Assembly (NCBI GenBank): GCA_012861695.1
Contig: JAAOOA010000399.1
Span: 10,573,147-10,637,146 of the forward strand
DNA length: 64,000 nt
From: Trematomus loennbergii
Lineage: Eukaryota; Chordata; Actinopteri; Perciformes; Nototheniidae
Direction: 5' to 3'
The translations under genes and the position numbers were made by a program. Below the pieces are notes generated by a model that made no database searches, was not told where the DNA came from, and saw nothing but the letters and a program-made list of their open reading frames with translations. Each line of letters opens with the position of its first letter. Positions within the stretch are counted from its first letter, which is position 1. Of this stretch, positions 37,959 to 51,610 are shown piece after piece.

Positions 37959-40900
37959 ATGAGTTAATGTTATAATTTGCATTTATACTGTAGCATCCAT
38001 AGGATTACAGCTAATATGTTTTTATATTGATGTTGACATGTTCATAAAATGCTGTATCTAGAGATGTGTACTGTACACATGTAAACAGTTTTACGAGGTG
38101 CAAAGAAGCGTTACATTCTTTACATTATAATCCCATCATAAAGCTACTGCTCAGCAATATACATCCAGCTTTCCTGCTGGAGCAAAAATCCTTTTCGCTT
38201 GAAAGATTTTCTCCGGCTTGTCCTGTCCTCATGGGCCTAATGTATGCACTTTTTATGCAAAAATCTTCTAACCCCTGAATTATAGTCACCCTCTCGCAGT
38301 GTTTGCATTGCAAATGTGCTATAGGTGGCCATGAAAATGCCAGCGCTGTGACAACACCATTAGTACAGATGAACGTTGAAAGGTAAAAAAGAGGCGATCA
38401 TTTCAGAGCGCTTGCTGCTCTGCTGACATTCTGATTAGCCTCAGCTTCCAGGTACGTAATGACCTGCCAACGCTCCTAATCCATTGCAAAGTAGAGGCAG
38501 GGCACACCCCCCCTGACACAGAGAAGACCTACACAAACCTACTGTAGGGTAATGTCTCGTTCAAGTAGCACGGGGAACATATTGATGTTACTGTTAAAGG
38601 CTAAATAACTATTAAGGGGCCAAAAACAAATCTTTTTATGTTTGACTTCGGTATTCCTTTCATTAAAATTAAAAATGTTTCAGGTTTGTTTGATCCTTTA
38701 CTCCTTTAAAAAGAGGTGCTTAACTATTGAACACAAGAGAATATTTATTAATAATTGATGTTATTTGAAACCATATTCTTCAGAAATGCTGATTTGTACA
38801 TGCAAACCAACTGAACATTTGTCATTCTGACCTGCTGTGAATAAGTAAATGTTGTGAGTCCGACAGTCAGACATAGGCTCTACATTACCAATGAACAAAT
38901 TACATTCTTTAAAAGAAACATCCTAGGACGTTAAGGGAATTTGCAGACCGTTTGAAATAAAAGTGTTACTTTTATTGTACTTTGGTACCTTTTTCATATA
39001 CTGGTATTAGTAGGTGCCATGAACAGTAAATGCTGAAGTATCTAGATCATTGATTTCTAACCTTGTGGTTAAAAAAGCTTGTATGATGAATTTAGGGGGC
39101 CATGAGAGCACAACTACTGTAGGGAAGAACAATAGATCTCGACAGTAATGTTTTTATACTTTGTAGCTTATCTGTACCGGCTAAATTATAAAAGCTTTCT
39201 AGACCAGAAGCAAAACAGCTGTTGCCATTATATGAAATGATTATGATCATTCTAATATACGGTGGCACCACACAAACATAAAGCTTGGGCCATTACCTGG
39301 GTGAATGTTGTCGTGAAAGATGGTGTGAGGCTGTTGTTGGAAAGCTAGGGCCTGGTAAATGTTGTAATAAAACATCACATTAAGTGGTTTCCTCAAGGGA
39401 ACACCAGAGAACTGAGGTGAGAGTGAGGAGATAGACCAGAGGAAGAGCGGGGAAGCACTGTAGCCGATTTAGAGATAGTGCTGCAGAATAGAGATTGATG
39501 AGGTGCTGGAGGGGGGAGAGGAAGGTTGAGAGAGGAGTGCAGATGCAGAGACAATGGTAACAAATGGTGGAGGAGGGAAAACATTGACAAACGCACAGAA
39601 TAGAGAGGGAATTGATCAAACTGGGAGGCTCATTGTAGGACGCATCCCCAACTGAGGAAAGTGTTTGTTTGAAGCGTATAAGCTGCAGAGTCTAGGTATA
39701 CGGTGAGATGCTGGGAGAATGTCAATGGAGCCCGACTCCACAAAAGGGAACAACTCATCGACAGTCCAATTATTGATGGAGCATGAAAAGAATGAGACAT
39801 GTGAAGCAGATGTAACAAAAACATGTGGTTGCTGCATTATTCATTAAAATTACAACTTCTGAAATGATCGAAAATGTGTTAAGGACAATTATTACTTTAA
39901 TATTTATTTACAATAATATTACCTTCAGATGCAAATCAAGTGTAACATGGGCATTTATTATGGATGAGTTGGATATTAGCCATTTGTATTTAAAAAAAAA
40001 ACTTTGCTACAGTACACACTCCAAAATGAAAATGCGTATAAGATGACTGCATAATCAGATAAGGTAAAGTGAAGCACTTGTGTCACTATGATTTTAGTGT
40101 TTGATAACTGTGAGTAATAAGAAAGTATCCATAGAGTTGTATTATATCAATTTATTTCCTGCCCAACATGCCAATAGTCTCTGATTACAATTTGTTTTGT
40201 TTTTCTCTTTTGTCAAAGCAACGCAATGTACTCACATTGTTGCAAATTATTTAGTCATTAACTCAATCATAAAACAATTCAACAAATTTGGTTCAAACTG
40301 ATATTTGTCATTGTTTTTACCTGGGCACAGTAGAAAGAACACAGGTGTAACTAAACCACAAGACTACCTTAACTAACCCCCAAAACATCCTGTATTTGCT
40401 GCATTGTTGCGTGAGCACTGGAAACAATAACACAATACAGAGTGTATGAGGCAGAGCCCAGATCCGCTCTGTGTCTGTGAACAGAATATAAGGTTTGATA
40501 CATTTCGGGGCTGCGACACCGCAGCGAGGTCAGGCAAGGTTGAGCTTCGCCAGCCTTCAGCCACTGTGACACTTCACAAGTTTGCTCATAAAACTGGAAA
40601 GGCTCCACATTACATCTCTATAACAAGACTGATGTGCCTCAGCCTCACAACGATATTTTACAGCTTTCAAAGTAAAACTCTAATTATGTATACAGTAAAA
40701 TGGTAGTGTTTATGTGTCTGCTCATAATAAAGGATGTCTTCCTGTTTTTTTTTTCTCACCACAATTGAGTTAATAGTATTATAGTTCAAATATATAACGC
40801 AAGCACTTTTAAGATATGACTGACCTTAAGACTGTATTTGTCTTCCACAGTGCATCGTAATTTAAACACATCCTTAGTGTATCTTAATCATTTAGTTCAT

Positions 40901-43134
40901 TCCTCTAAATGACAATATCTCATTTGCAATGTTATTTATAATGCATTGTTGTTGAATTGCTCACATTTGACAATCCCAAGGCTAAAATATGGCTTACTTA
41001 CTGTGTCTCGTTGTAAACAGTTTATTTTCCTCTGTATCCAGACAATAGACACAAGGATTATGGAGGATACACACAGTCTCCTGTGGGGACACAGAGCATC
41101 TGTTTGTGATCCCTTTACAAAATGGATTTGCACAATTTTGCTTTGCTGCCATCAGAGAAAAAAACGCCTGAAAAGCAATTTAGCAGGAAATAAATGGATG
41201 GATGAGCAGTAAATGAAATGGACACATGGTCACTACAATAGTGGCTGTGTCAACGTAGCGATAGCATTCCAAGAATTCTTGAAGTGGGAGAAAAGGAATG
41301 AGTCAGAATGTAATTATAATGGAGAGTTTGTCTGTCCGTGACACAGAATACAATTCTGAGACGTTTAAAGAAAAAACTAATCACTTGCTTGCTATGAGGA
41401 GCACATTCCTGCACAGTCGTGACCATAAACAACACGGATTAGGGGCTCAGGATCACAGTGTGATGCCTCAATTGGAATACAGCGCGACTGTCTGCATACC
41501 AAACAGAAAATACTGCGTCCCGGGCTCCGATGATTTCAATCACATAAAGACTTCAATCACAGGTTGACCTTTAGTCGTTGTGGCAGCTGTTATCAGAGTG
41601 TGTGTGTTAACAAGAGCTGCCAACAGGAAGTGATGATGCCATTCAAGGACTGAAATGTGAGTAATACCGGATTTTAGTCCCACGATAAAATTTGCTTCAA
41701 CTTATCATTATGTAGTAAATGTTTATTGCACCATATAATGTCTGTTGAATGTTCCGCAACCATCTGTGTCCTATTAGCCTCAATTTGACTTTGTGTCATT
41801 ATATCTGCTTATAGGTCATATTTTCCATTCACAGTAAAAGAGAGCAGCATAAACTAATATACCACTTGGAAACGCTAGAGGGGGAGAAGGTGAATTGCTG
41901 TCTGTAGTAACTTTAATCAAAAATATATTTTCAAAAGAAATACTATGAGTTAATAATTATCATCTGAAAATATTGTCACTTTTTCTAACTTCTAATTATC
42001 TGGAGCTGTTATCTGAATTGTAATCAGCTTCTGCCAACTACATATTTATTGTTCTTTTGTCTTGGTATTCAATTATTCATCCCCCTCTGAGGTTTTCTGC
42101 TGCAGTGTTAGAATAAACACTGCTGCAGAGAGCAGTGCCTATCACCAACACATTTACCAATGTCATGTCATCCCATGAAATAATTATGGAAAATTATGTG
42201 AAGGGAAATAAAAGCTGTTTGGCAGATAATTAATAAATTAGCATAAATGATTGGTGCAATGATTTACTTTCCACATAGCATCTACAAGAAGTCACAGTCA
42301 AACTCATAAAAGTAGTGATTAGCAGGAATAGGCAACGGTTATCTTTTTTTTTGTGGCAAAGCAGACACTTCAAGGTTGCTGACAAAAGAGAAATGTGGAT
42401 AGACACAGAAATTGAATTCTGAATGTAACATTAAAATATGTTAGTCTACTTAATGCTCTTAAAGTATTCCCTCAGTGTATCTGAAAGGCTCAGTTCTGAC
42501 ACTTTCAAGCTCACAACTTGGTATATCCAGGCCTATTTGTATGCAAGTGCAAATCCCCAACATGGGCGAACACCCAGCAGAGCTGAAAATCTCTAACACA
42601 CAGTCAGCAATCCACCACCAGCAGTTCTCTGATCTGCTTATTTGAGATAAAAGAAGTCAGGCCAGCTCTCCGGGGCATTAAGGAGCGCTAGCACCTTCCA
42701 CCTCTCAATTCCCCGCCATGTAATTTCTGTTAGTGCGTCTCAGAAAATACTGCAGCAAAGGACCAAATGAATTAGAGCAAACCCAGATGAACATAACATC
42801 TGTGACCCTTTTTGAATAATGCAAACCTTGAGTATACAATTATAAGCACGAAACTGGAGAGAAACCATTATACAACATTTCTTTAAAGAAACAAAATTAT
42901 TGCATATTGTTTAAAAGAAAAAAAATGTCATAAATATATTTAACAAGAGGCAAGCGTCATCTTTTAACAAAAAAAACAGGTTCAACTTGTAGGTATAACA
43001 TGTCAAATAAAGGGAAACGTATTTCCTTTATGCTGCTCTCCTGTCTGTTTAATTTCCTATCCAAATAAACTACTCATTCTTCGCATGGTCTCATTGTTTG
43101 AGACTTTTTCGCGAAATGACCTTTCGAATGCTTT
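37959..43134. other. Intergenic desert
   Basis: About 5.2 kb with no gene and no clearly bounded mobile element. Patches near 40440-40620 and 42530-42740 have higher G+C and no repeat signature; they are possible regulatory blocks, by inspection only. Confidence 0.4.
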
Positions 43135-43138
43135 TTAA

Positions 43139-43628
43139 AGTGGACCTATCATGCTATATTTGAATAATATAGTGTAGGACCATACCTATATAAGGCATAT
43201 TTATACTTTTTTTTTTTCAAAATACCAAACAGATCATGCATTTTAGCCATGCCTCATTTTGCTCAATTTGACAATTTCTAGCTCTGTTTTAGCAAGGGCA
43301 GATTCAGTGAGAACAGCACCATCTACTGGCCTGGCATATGTACTACAGCGTCTCCAGCGCTTTCGAACGGCAATGGCCGTGGCTGTCTCCTCCTGATTGG
43401 TGGAGTTGGCCCAATAGCCGTAGCGCCACTGTCCTGACGTCAGGACAGTGTTCAAATCTGGATCAGTTTTGATCAGATCCGTTGCAGCCCCTTTTTTTAG
43501 AGATTTGGGTATGGAGGAAAATAGAGAGGGTTGTGTTTTCTGACACTTGGTGAGTTCCCTGGAACACCGGGGACACATATTCATGTGTAAAAGACGTGCA
43601 AAAGTGCATTTTGCATGATAGCTCCCCT
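43139..43628 (-). mobile_element. TTAA-flanked MITE family A, copy 4 (490 bp)
   Basis: Reverse-oriented family A copy; AGTGGACCTATCATGC at the left and the complement of AGGGGAGCTATCATGC at the right. TTAA on both sides (43135-43138 and 43629-43632). The minus-strand open frame in it is the family's internal frame. Confidence 0.9.
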
Positions 43629-43632
43629 TTAA

Positions 43633-45230
43633 GTTATACATGGTAACGGTATTTCTTCCGTGGTTTGTTTTCCTTACATCACTCTACAGAGTACCTAAAA
43701 ATCCGTTGTTTTTTTCTGTCTATTTACAGCTCCTGTGCATGCCTTTGCTGGTAAAGTGGCTGCTTTTATTTATGCAGTGTTGGGTTGGGGATATGGGACA
43801 ACAACTGAAATACTCTTCTCATCTCTTTACTTTTTGTGCAAGGAAAGCATTTAAAAGATGATGTTTTCAGTGTAATTACTTTTTCGAAAGTAGCACGCCT
43901 GTCAGTCTTTCAATACCTCACTTTAATCCACTCTGAAATATTTCACCAACTATTGGATGGATTATCATAAAAGCATGGAAAGGAAACGTAAAGACATGGC
44001 GGATTACCTGAATTTAGGCGCCACTGTGAGGTACTGAACTGCTTTCACAACTGTTGTATGCGATACAATTTGAAACTAGCATGAATGTCGCGTTAGAAGG
44101 ATCTGAAACTTTTAATCTATCATTAATTATGCATTCATCAGCTTAAAAGTTAAATTTCACTTTTCCATCACCTCAAATGTACTTTGCCTTTAGTGTTATT
44201 TAGCATACAAACATGCCAAACTAAGGTGGTAAACAACATTAAAACGGCATATTAGCATTGCATTGTGAGCGTATCCGCCTTAGCATTGCTTTACACTCTG
44301 TGTATCGTTTGATGTATTCTTAACGAGCTAGAGAAAAATTGAAGCCCCAATCTGATGATTGCAGTCAGATAGGATCAAGATTGATACTGTTGTTAATTAA
44401 AGAAGCAATTTAAATGAAGTAATATCAACTAGATATCACAAGGACTCTCATCTTTCAGATTATCTGTTTTCATCTGAAAAGGGAACGATTTCAAGTTGCA
44501 TCATTCAAATTACACCTAATTGGCAGGCCGGTCAACTTCTCTGTGAAAATCCAATACTAAATCTCATTCAGCTGCATTCTGGTACACCTCTGTTTCAATC
44601 GGCAAATAAGTAGCCTCAATGAGATGTGATACAACTCATACATTTCAACAAGTCCACTCAGGCTGCCTCTCTCCTCAACTGGCACTGTTCTCAAACCATC
44701 GCCTGTCCGGCCCCATCAGGCGGAGAACAGCCAGACACCCCGGGGGTTAATCAGTGTCACTAATGGAGGCTGGGCTGCCTGGAGACAGGGCCATTACCAC
44801 TGGAAGAAGGGATCACGGGGATCATGGGATTGTACAGTCAGGAGGAATTTAAAAGGTATCCTTCATGCTCCAAGGAAGTGGCAACACAAGGACAAAGGTT
44901 TTACACCGACCAACTTTCAGACGATGAGACACATTTAGCTTGTGTTGATTTAAAATTGATTTGATATATAATTCCCCAACTTTATACATGGTGTATTTAA
45001 AGAAAGGATGATGTGATAATGACTCAATTTAAACCCTAAATCGTTACATTGTAGTTTAGTAATTTTTCACAAATGTAAACCCTTAGCAGTCTAAATAAAT
45101 GAACGTTTTTGGTTTATTTTCTTTAACTGGTGAATGTCTAACAAACACGCAAGTCATCTGTAGCTCAGTGGTATGGCATTCAAATCTCACAAACGTAAAG
45201 TTTCAGAACTTTATATATATTGAATGACTG

Positions 45231-45231
<1 letters not shown>
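43633..45231. other. Intergenic stretch
   Basis: No gene. 44690-44830 is a GC-richer block without repeat features and a possible conserved element; the rest is AT-rich. Confidence 0.4.

Positions 45232-45272
<41 letters not shown>
45232..45272 (+). repeat. TAA trinucleotide microsatellite
   Basis: About 13 perfect TAA/ATA units. Confidence 0.95.
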
Positions 45273-45466
45273 CATTAATGCATTAATGGTTCATCTCTTT
45301 AATGTTGCAGCTGCAAAGGTAGGGCTAAATACTCAATGCTATATAATACTAAATAAAGGGTTTATGATTTGATTTACGTTTTAATATTATAAATGGCCAA
45401 AATAATACTAAAAATAGCTATTAAACAAATCTAGGGTGGAAGTATAAAAAAGAGTACAATGTAAAT

Positions 45467-45814
45467 CAGGGGTGTCAAACTCAAGGTCCGCGGGCCAAAT
45501 CCGGCCCGTGACCTCATTTTATGTGGCCCACAAGAGCTTGCAAACAATGTAGTATACAAAACAATTGGTGTAACTGTTGAATATTTGCTTCTAATTATTT
45601 GCCCTACTTCTGCTTTCAGACGTAATTATTTATGAAGTTATTACCAGAACTGATAATAATCCAATGCAGAGCCAATAATGTAATATAATACATTATTTAA
45701 TATATATATATATTTATATATGTCGATCTATATAGTCTTAAAGTGACAACCGGCCCTTTGAGTGCAACCATAATGCTAATGTGGCCCGCAATGAAATTTA
45801 GTTTGACACCCCTG
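45467..45814. mobile_element. hAT-like non-autonomous element, copy 2
   Basis: Same CAGGGGTGTCAAACTCAAGG start and GTTTGACACCCCTG end as the element at 2353-2784, flanked by a perfect 8-bp duplication ATGTAAAT (45459-45466 and 45815-45822). About 84 bp shorter in the middle. Confidence 0.9.
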
Positions 45815-45822
45815 ATGTAAAT

Positions 45823-47401
45823 ACTACAAATAAGGAAAAGAAACAATAGCTATATGCCTGTTTTCAAGAGAAACACCCTTTTAAGATTGTTACCAACAAG
45901 ATGCAGAAAACAATAAATGCAGTAATTGTTTATTGTGATACAATATAGTGTTCACCAGAAAAGCTTCAACCAATGCACAGCAGTACGCTAATGACTGCAC
46001 ACATTACATATTAATTCAAGAACAGACCTGACCATCCTCCAGCAATTAAAATGTTGTCTCTTTCAGTTAAAGGTTATTTATAAGACATACTGTATGCTTT
46101 AGGCACTCTGTGTTTCGCCTGCTAATAAGCCACTGAGGTGAGTCCCTAGGAGCTTTAACAATCGTTTAATATTGAGTGAGCTCTCCGGCTGTCATTGAGA
46201 TGCAAAGTGGCAGGTAGTGGAATCAGGAAAGCGATGGTCTGCTGCGTGCAGCTGTTGTGCACAGAGCGCAGCGTTAATCTAAATCAGTCAGGGACAAATT
46301 ACCTTTACACTGGCTTGCTGGGATAATTAGGTCAGACCGGGGACAGTGATTTGGAACAAAACAAGTTTGCCAGCTGTTGGATCCATCATAGAGGTCAAAC
46401 AATACTTTTGATAGACATATTATTTAATATTGAGCGAGCCAAAACCTGATCTTAGCCGTGTTTCTTCACAGACTTAACTTCAAGTTTGCTTGAGAGGATG
46501 TGAGCTATAGTTAAATAATGATTCCTAAAACCTCTCCTGCTTGTTAGATCGGCATGAGAGCTAATTAAAATGAATTGACTCATGAAATAGACACGTCCTT
46601 CATCAGTATGCAGCAAGGAAGACATAAAAGGATTGATCTATTGACAATGTTAACTGGCAATCAAATATTTAATTTGTCAATACATCTCAGCATGTTGTGG
46701 ACTACTACTGACTGGAATATCCTATACAGTACCATCAGAGTGCATAGGGAGATGAAGAACAGCTCTGAGGTGCCTTTCTCCCAGCCAGACATTGTGTCGG
46801 TTACGGTACATCCAGCTACTATCTCACCTGAGGTTAATTTTGTTGCTGCACATCAATTTCTGTTTTCGATTTTCTACCACAACTGGTGATACACACACAC
46901 ACACACACACACGGGAACAAGTGGTGAGAAAGTACAATTACTTCTACACTTTCCATGGAGTGAGAGACCTCCACGAAAGATGGCCAGAGGCTGGTGAACT
47001 CCTGGTGGACTGGGACTGTCTGTATGACTGATGTTCTGTGGTTGTGAGAGAACAAATTATTTTCTATATCTGTAGCTGATCATAAAGCAGCATTCAGTCC
47101 CCTTAGACACAGCAGTTCCCTGCAGCTTGGTGGATCTGAGCAGATTTTGTACAAAGGCATTGTGTTGACAGCAAGGCTGTACATCAAAATGACCTTTAAA
47201 TCTATCATGTTTCCTTTTAGAGCATATGCTTGTTAAAGGATGAGAAGCTAGCAATGAGCTTTTCATTGCATACGCTATGGGCTTGTTACAGAGAAAGGGT
47301 CAATTCCAGCTTGAATTAGATTAAATCATAACAGTGTGGTCGTATTTCTTTGACATCACACCACATTATCTGTTCCTACAGAGCAGTTACTCACAGCCAA
47401 A
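45823..47401. other. Intergenic stretch
   Basis: No gene. Contains a short CA repeat at 46891-46912. 46130-46340 is balanced in composition with ATTA cores and is a possible regulatory block. Confidence 0.4.
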
Positions 47402-48029
47402 TGTTACTCAAGTAAAAGTACAAAAGTTACTAGCATCAATATATATTTAAAGTACTAAAAGTAAAAGTACTCCTTATGCAGATTGGTCCATTTCAGAATA
47501 ATATATTATATGTTTTGATTATAATTATTGATGCATTAAAGTGTTATCAAAGCTGGTAAAGGTGCAGCTAATGACTTTGTATAATGCAGAGTAGATTGTA
47601 CATTTACTCCAAGTGTAACCAAATCCGGATTTAAGTGTTGAATTTATCTATTGATCTAATATATCATTCCAATAGCTTGCATATAGACTCGTATTTCACT
47701 ATTTCACTTTTTTTAAACTATTTTTCTTTTTGTAGTTACTTTTTAATATTTACTTGCACTATATTTTTCTGTTTATCTGTATTATTGTGTTGCACTGTTG
47801 GAGAAGCCTGTGACCTAAGATTTTCATCGACATAACTACACTGTAGCTATGTTCGTATGACAAATAAAGAACCTTGAACCTTTATTATATTTCACATCAT
47901 TAATCCAAAGTAACTAGAGGTATTAAATAAATGTAGTACAACGTAACATAAAATGGAAAGTACAAGTATCTCAAAATAGTACTTAAGTACATTACTTGAG
48001 TAAATGTACTTAGTTACTTCCCACCTCTG
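47402..48029 (-). mobile_element. DNA element of the ACTCAAGTA type, interrupted by a retroelement tail
   Basis: The right end reads TTACTTGAGTAAATGTACTTAGTTACTTCCCACCTCTG in pieces, the reverse complement of the common fish terminus CAGAGGTGGGAAGTAAC; the left part has TGTTACTCAAGTAAAAGTAC. Between them about 47636-47880 is foreign: GAGAAGCCTGTGACCTAAGA ... CAAATAAAGAACCTTGAACC, a fish LINE 3' tail. The left boundary of the outer element and its duplication could not be found. Confidence 0.55.
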
Positions 48030-49486
48030 GAAAAGAGGAACTCTGGTAAAGCAGCTCAAACCCATAAAAAAGAAATCTACTGAATGTTGTTTTAGCTATT
48101 GCTAATATTGAATTGGTAGTGGTTTTATATTGGAAAGAATAACACATATAGTGTATTATGTATGTACTAGTTTTATAGTAGATTGGACATTATTTTCTTT
48201 GTATAGTTTTACCTCACCTGTCCACTAAGTGTCCTCTGTGGTGTTCCTGGCTGTGTAGATCACCTGAGTGTCCTTGTGATCCTCAGCAAGAGCTGCTGCT
48301 TTTTACCAGCTGCTAGTTGCTGGTATTGTTTTCAGCTTGTAAGTCTTGGTGTGTTTCTCACTAGGGAAACATTTTGCAGACAGAACTTTACAACTGGGTA
48401 GTTCAGATTTAAATAAAGGTCGATTTCATAGATGGGTGTGGTCCAAGCTTGGTTGTCGGCATTAAAGGGGTCGACGGACGATTTTGTGTTGTAATAAATG
48501 TGGTTATTATCATAATAACCACATTTGAAAACCTTTTAGCCTTTGTGATGCATTAAATTCAAAGTGCTTCATACAGTTGTTATACATTCATTGTTTTGTA
48601 TCCCAAGAATATTTGTAGAAAAGTTTCTGGAATGTATTTGAGAAACCATGCCTACTTTATCTCAAAAAGTGGTTCAGCATGAATAACCAAGTTCTAAGCT
48701 GTGTTAATCTCTCCTCCCCTCTGTTTTTCTCCCAACCAAGGTAATCGTTTCTGCCAACACATCGGCTTGTCGCTGCCTCTTTACAGTCCCCTCCATCTCT
48801 GGAGCCTCCCTGCCTCCGACACACTATCATTTTCCCCTCCAGCAGTTTTCAATTTAGATTGTTAAAACCTGAATGTTCTTTATAGACAGCAGGGAAGTAA
48901 ATCTTAAAAGCTGCTCTGAGAGCACAGTGACAGTGCTTCCTGTAAAGCTTTTTCGGTTTGACCCCAGCAGGGTCATGAGCCTGGATGGTCCGATTGAAAT
49001 CCACTTCCCATTAGTCTTGCAAAAAAAGAGCAGCTTATTTTTGTGTGAAGAAAAGTGTGATTTGTTCCTTTAACAGTGTAAGGTTTTGCTAGCTTTTTGC
49101 AGTAAAATGAATCCTACTGTGCATGTATCTGTGCATGTACAGTATCAGAATGCCGAAAACAGTGCCACACTTATTGTGCAACCATATGACACTGCAATAA
49201 ATTATAAAACAATCTGCATTTTTTGCTGTGCGAATGACTATGTTTTAGAAAAAAAGTCTGTAATTAACTATATTAGTAATGTGTACGTTCCATCAAAAAC
49301 TGAAAAACAAATCAGTTTATTGATATGGCACGGCAATGGTTAAGGGCTGGTTAGGTTTAGGGCCCATATACAACTCAGCTTGATTTAAAGGAAAACAATT
49401 TGTTTCAGGTTTAAAATAAGATCTTAGTGGAGGCTACAAACATGTACAGTACTAATCTACTCTGAGCTCCCCTGAACCGTTACGGC
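48030..49486. other. Intergenic stretch
   Basis: No gene; AT-rich apart from a balanced patch at 48870-49020. Contains the hairpin at 48496-48526. Confidence 0.45.
48496..48526. other. Perfect 15-bp hairpin
   Basis: AAATGTGGTTATTAT, a single C, then the exact reverse complement. It lies in sequence with no recognised element. Could be a MITE remnant centre or a chance palindrome. Confidence 0.6.
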
Positions 49487-50283
49487 AGGGGGGGAACCTC
49501 CGGCCTCCGGGCCGTATACGGACCGCGAGACCATTTTGTACGGCCCTCGAGGTAATTTATAAACACTCGCAAAAATGAAAAAAATTAAAGAAATCTAGAC
49601 CGCAAAAATAATTAAACAAGCGAGTGCCCGTTTTTACGGGCCAGGTCAGGGTCCTTGAACATAAAACAAGCCTAACGTGTCATCACGTGGTATATGTTTC
49701 GTCTGACAGGGGTGCAGTTCTGCCGGAGAGCACCAGAACACCGCTCCGGCCATTCAGAAATGTCAGTACCCATAAGGAGCCGTACACATGCCGCAGTTTT
49801 TGCATGGCTGTGTCTTTAGTTGAAAGCCCAGTGGCGATATGTTCATCTGTCATACTGATCATACAGTCAATAACTTTATTGTTATTAGCATCTGGTTAGC
49901 TAGCTATGCTAACGAATATAAGAAGCTTTTTCTACAACCAATGAGGTAAAGGCACATCTTTATATGATCATTATAGTTATACAAAAATAAGAGAATAAAG
50001 TAAACAGGTATAAAATACTATATGACAGTAAAAAAAGTTGTTATTAATAAACAAGAATACAGTTTGAAAGGGGAGTGATTTGTGAAATATCCATAAAGAA
50101 AAATAAATCTGCTTACAGGTCTGTTTTATATGGGTGTTGAGAGATGTATCCATAGATCTCTTAATGTTGCTCTCAAATAGCACCAGATTGATGCTTTTAA
50201 CTTCAACATTTAAAAAAAATCTTCCCGGGGGAGCATACCCCCCGCCGGACCCCCTAGAGGAGGTTGGGTCCCCCACCACTTAA
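49487..50283. mobile_element. Remnants of GC-ended DNA elements
   Basis: 49487-49560 (CAGGGGGGGAACCTCCGGCC start, CCGGGCCGTA inside) looks like one hAT-type end, and 50215-50283 (CCCCCGCCGGACCCCCTAGA ... GGTCCCCCACCACTT) like another element's end. I could not match them as one pair or find target duplications, so they are given as a single low-confidence block. Confidence 0.35.
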
Positions 50284-50877
50284 ATCAAGTTCACATTGAT
50301 AGGATACTAAATACATTTGCACACATTTTGTGTCCATATCTTTCTGTTTTGGTGGTCATGCCACAACCGTGCATGTGCATGCATACGCGAGTCATGGTAA
50401 GATATCTGGATTAAGAGGTTGCTTTTTCTTTGCACAGCATGAAAGAAAGGCGAAATGAATGGGCTGTGATTTTAGTTTTTTTTAAGCAGAGGTCAATCAT
50501 TTGTACGGCTTGATTCTGAAGTGTTTTCTTCCAGTTCAGCTAGCAGGCAAACTGAGAAGATTGTTCATGTTTTGTAGTTGGGTATTGTTCTTGGTTCATT
50601 ATCCCTGGAAGGAGAATGCATCACTTGAATTTAGGTATCAAGTGACATATCTGTGTGTTGCAGAAGAATGTCACACGACGATTGCAGATTGTGTCAGGAT
50701 TACTTTTTTTCCCAGATTTTGTGTTTTACATATCCCCTAAAATCAGCCTGCTTGAAAATCTAAATAGATGGGTATTTGCCTTTTTTTTATATATATATAT
50801 TAATATATTATAGAATCAAATCCTGATCAAATCTGGAATTTCTGACATTTTTATTTTCAAGCTGTCTGTCTCTTTGA
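50284..50877. other. Intergenic stretch
   Basis: Nothing recognised; ends in an AT dinucleotide-rich run near 50788-50812. Confidence 0.5.
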
Positions 50878-50936
50878 GGGTGCATTCACACCTAATAGTC
50901 CGCTTCTCTGGTGCGCACCAGACCACAGTTTGTATT

Positions 50937-51610
50937 AGCCGCGTTCACACCGGAGTACTATTCCCCGTACTTTTCGCGTTTAGTTCCGTTAGTACCCCTT
51001 ATGTCGCGTTCACACCAAAAAGAGTACTGAGTGCCGGGAACTTTTGCCCCCATTTTTAGTGCCTGCTGAGAGATGGTACTTTCCTGGGGGAAAAAAGTGC
51101 CCCAGTTCTGATTGGCTGGGCGAATTGCAAACCACGCCCCGTAAAACAAAATGTTTTGTAGAGCCGCCATTTTATTATCCTCGCATTAGCATTATTAGCA
51201 TTAGCATTCGCCCAGCGCACAAACGCAGAGAGACTAACTTATGGCAACACAAAATAAAACATGGGAGCGGTGGAGATGAGGAGGTGTCGGCGTTCTGGCA
51301 ATTTACTCGGAAGGCTTCAGTAGAAGCTGTTGGGAGTCCCAGCAGCTTCTACTGAAGCCAGTCCCCAACTCCGTGGACTTCCGGCCGGGGACTTCGGGTG
51401 GCAGTATACACCGTGAAGTGGTTTGCGGCCTGCCAGTAAACCCAAAGCAGAAGAAGATGAAGTGACGTCAGCGGCTTCATTTGCGTAATCTTCCCTCAGG
51501 GAACTTATTCCGGTGTGAACGTGATCTGTACTATGGGCCCTGGGGTAATAAGTGTCGGGGCACTCAGTGCCGGCACTAAGTACGGCAAAGTACTTGGTGT
51601 GAACGCGGCT
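50937..51610. mobile_element. Inner TIR element with AGCCGCGTTCACACC ends
   Basis: Left AGCCGCGTTCACACCGGAGTAC, right AGTACTTGGTGTGAACGCGGCT (in part), flanked by the 3-bp repeat ATT (50934-50936 and 51611-51613). A 3-bp duplication and GTTCACAC ends fit a Harbinger-like MITE. The TIR motif recurs inside at about 51004, and a 47-bp hairpin lies at 51313-51359. It sits within the outer element, so it is younger. Confidence 0.75.
51313..51359. other. Near-perfect 47-bp hairpin
   Basis: GGCTTCAGTAGAAGCTG pairs with its exact reverse complement over 17 bp; the 13-base centre itself contains TGGGA/TCCCA. It lies inside the inner TIR element. Confidence 0.85.

Noticed and set aside
45147..45195. 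tRNA-like A box (TGTAGCTCAGTGGTA) followed by TTCAAATCTC
   Set aside because: Boxes are too close together and no acceptor stem or cloverleaf can be formed; at most a worn SINE fragment.
49487..50283. Possible single 0.8-kb hAT element between two G-rich ends
   Set aside because: The two ends do not pair well and no 8-bp duplication was found, so it was not called as one element.
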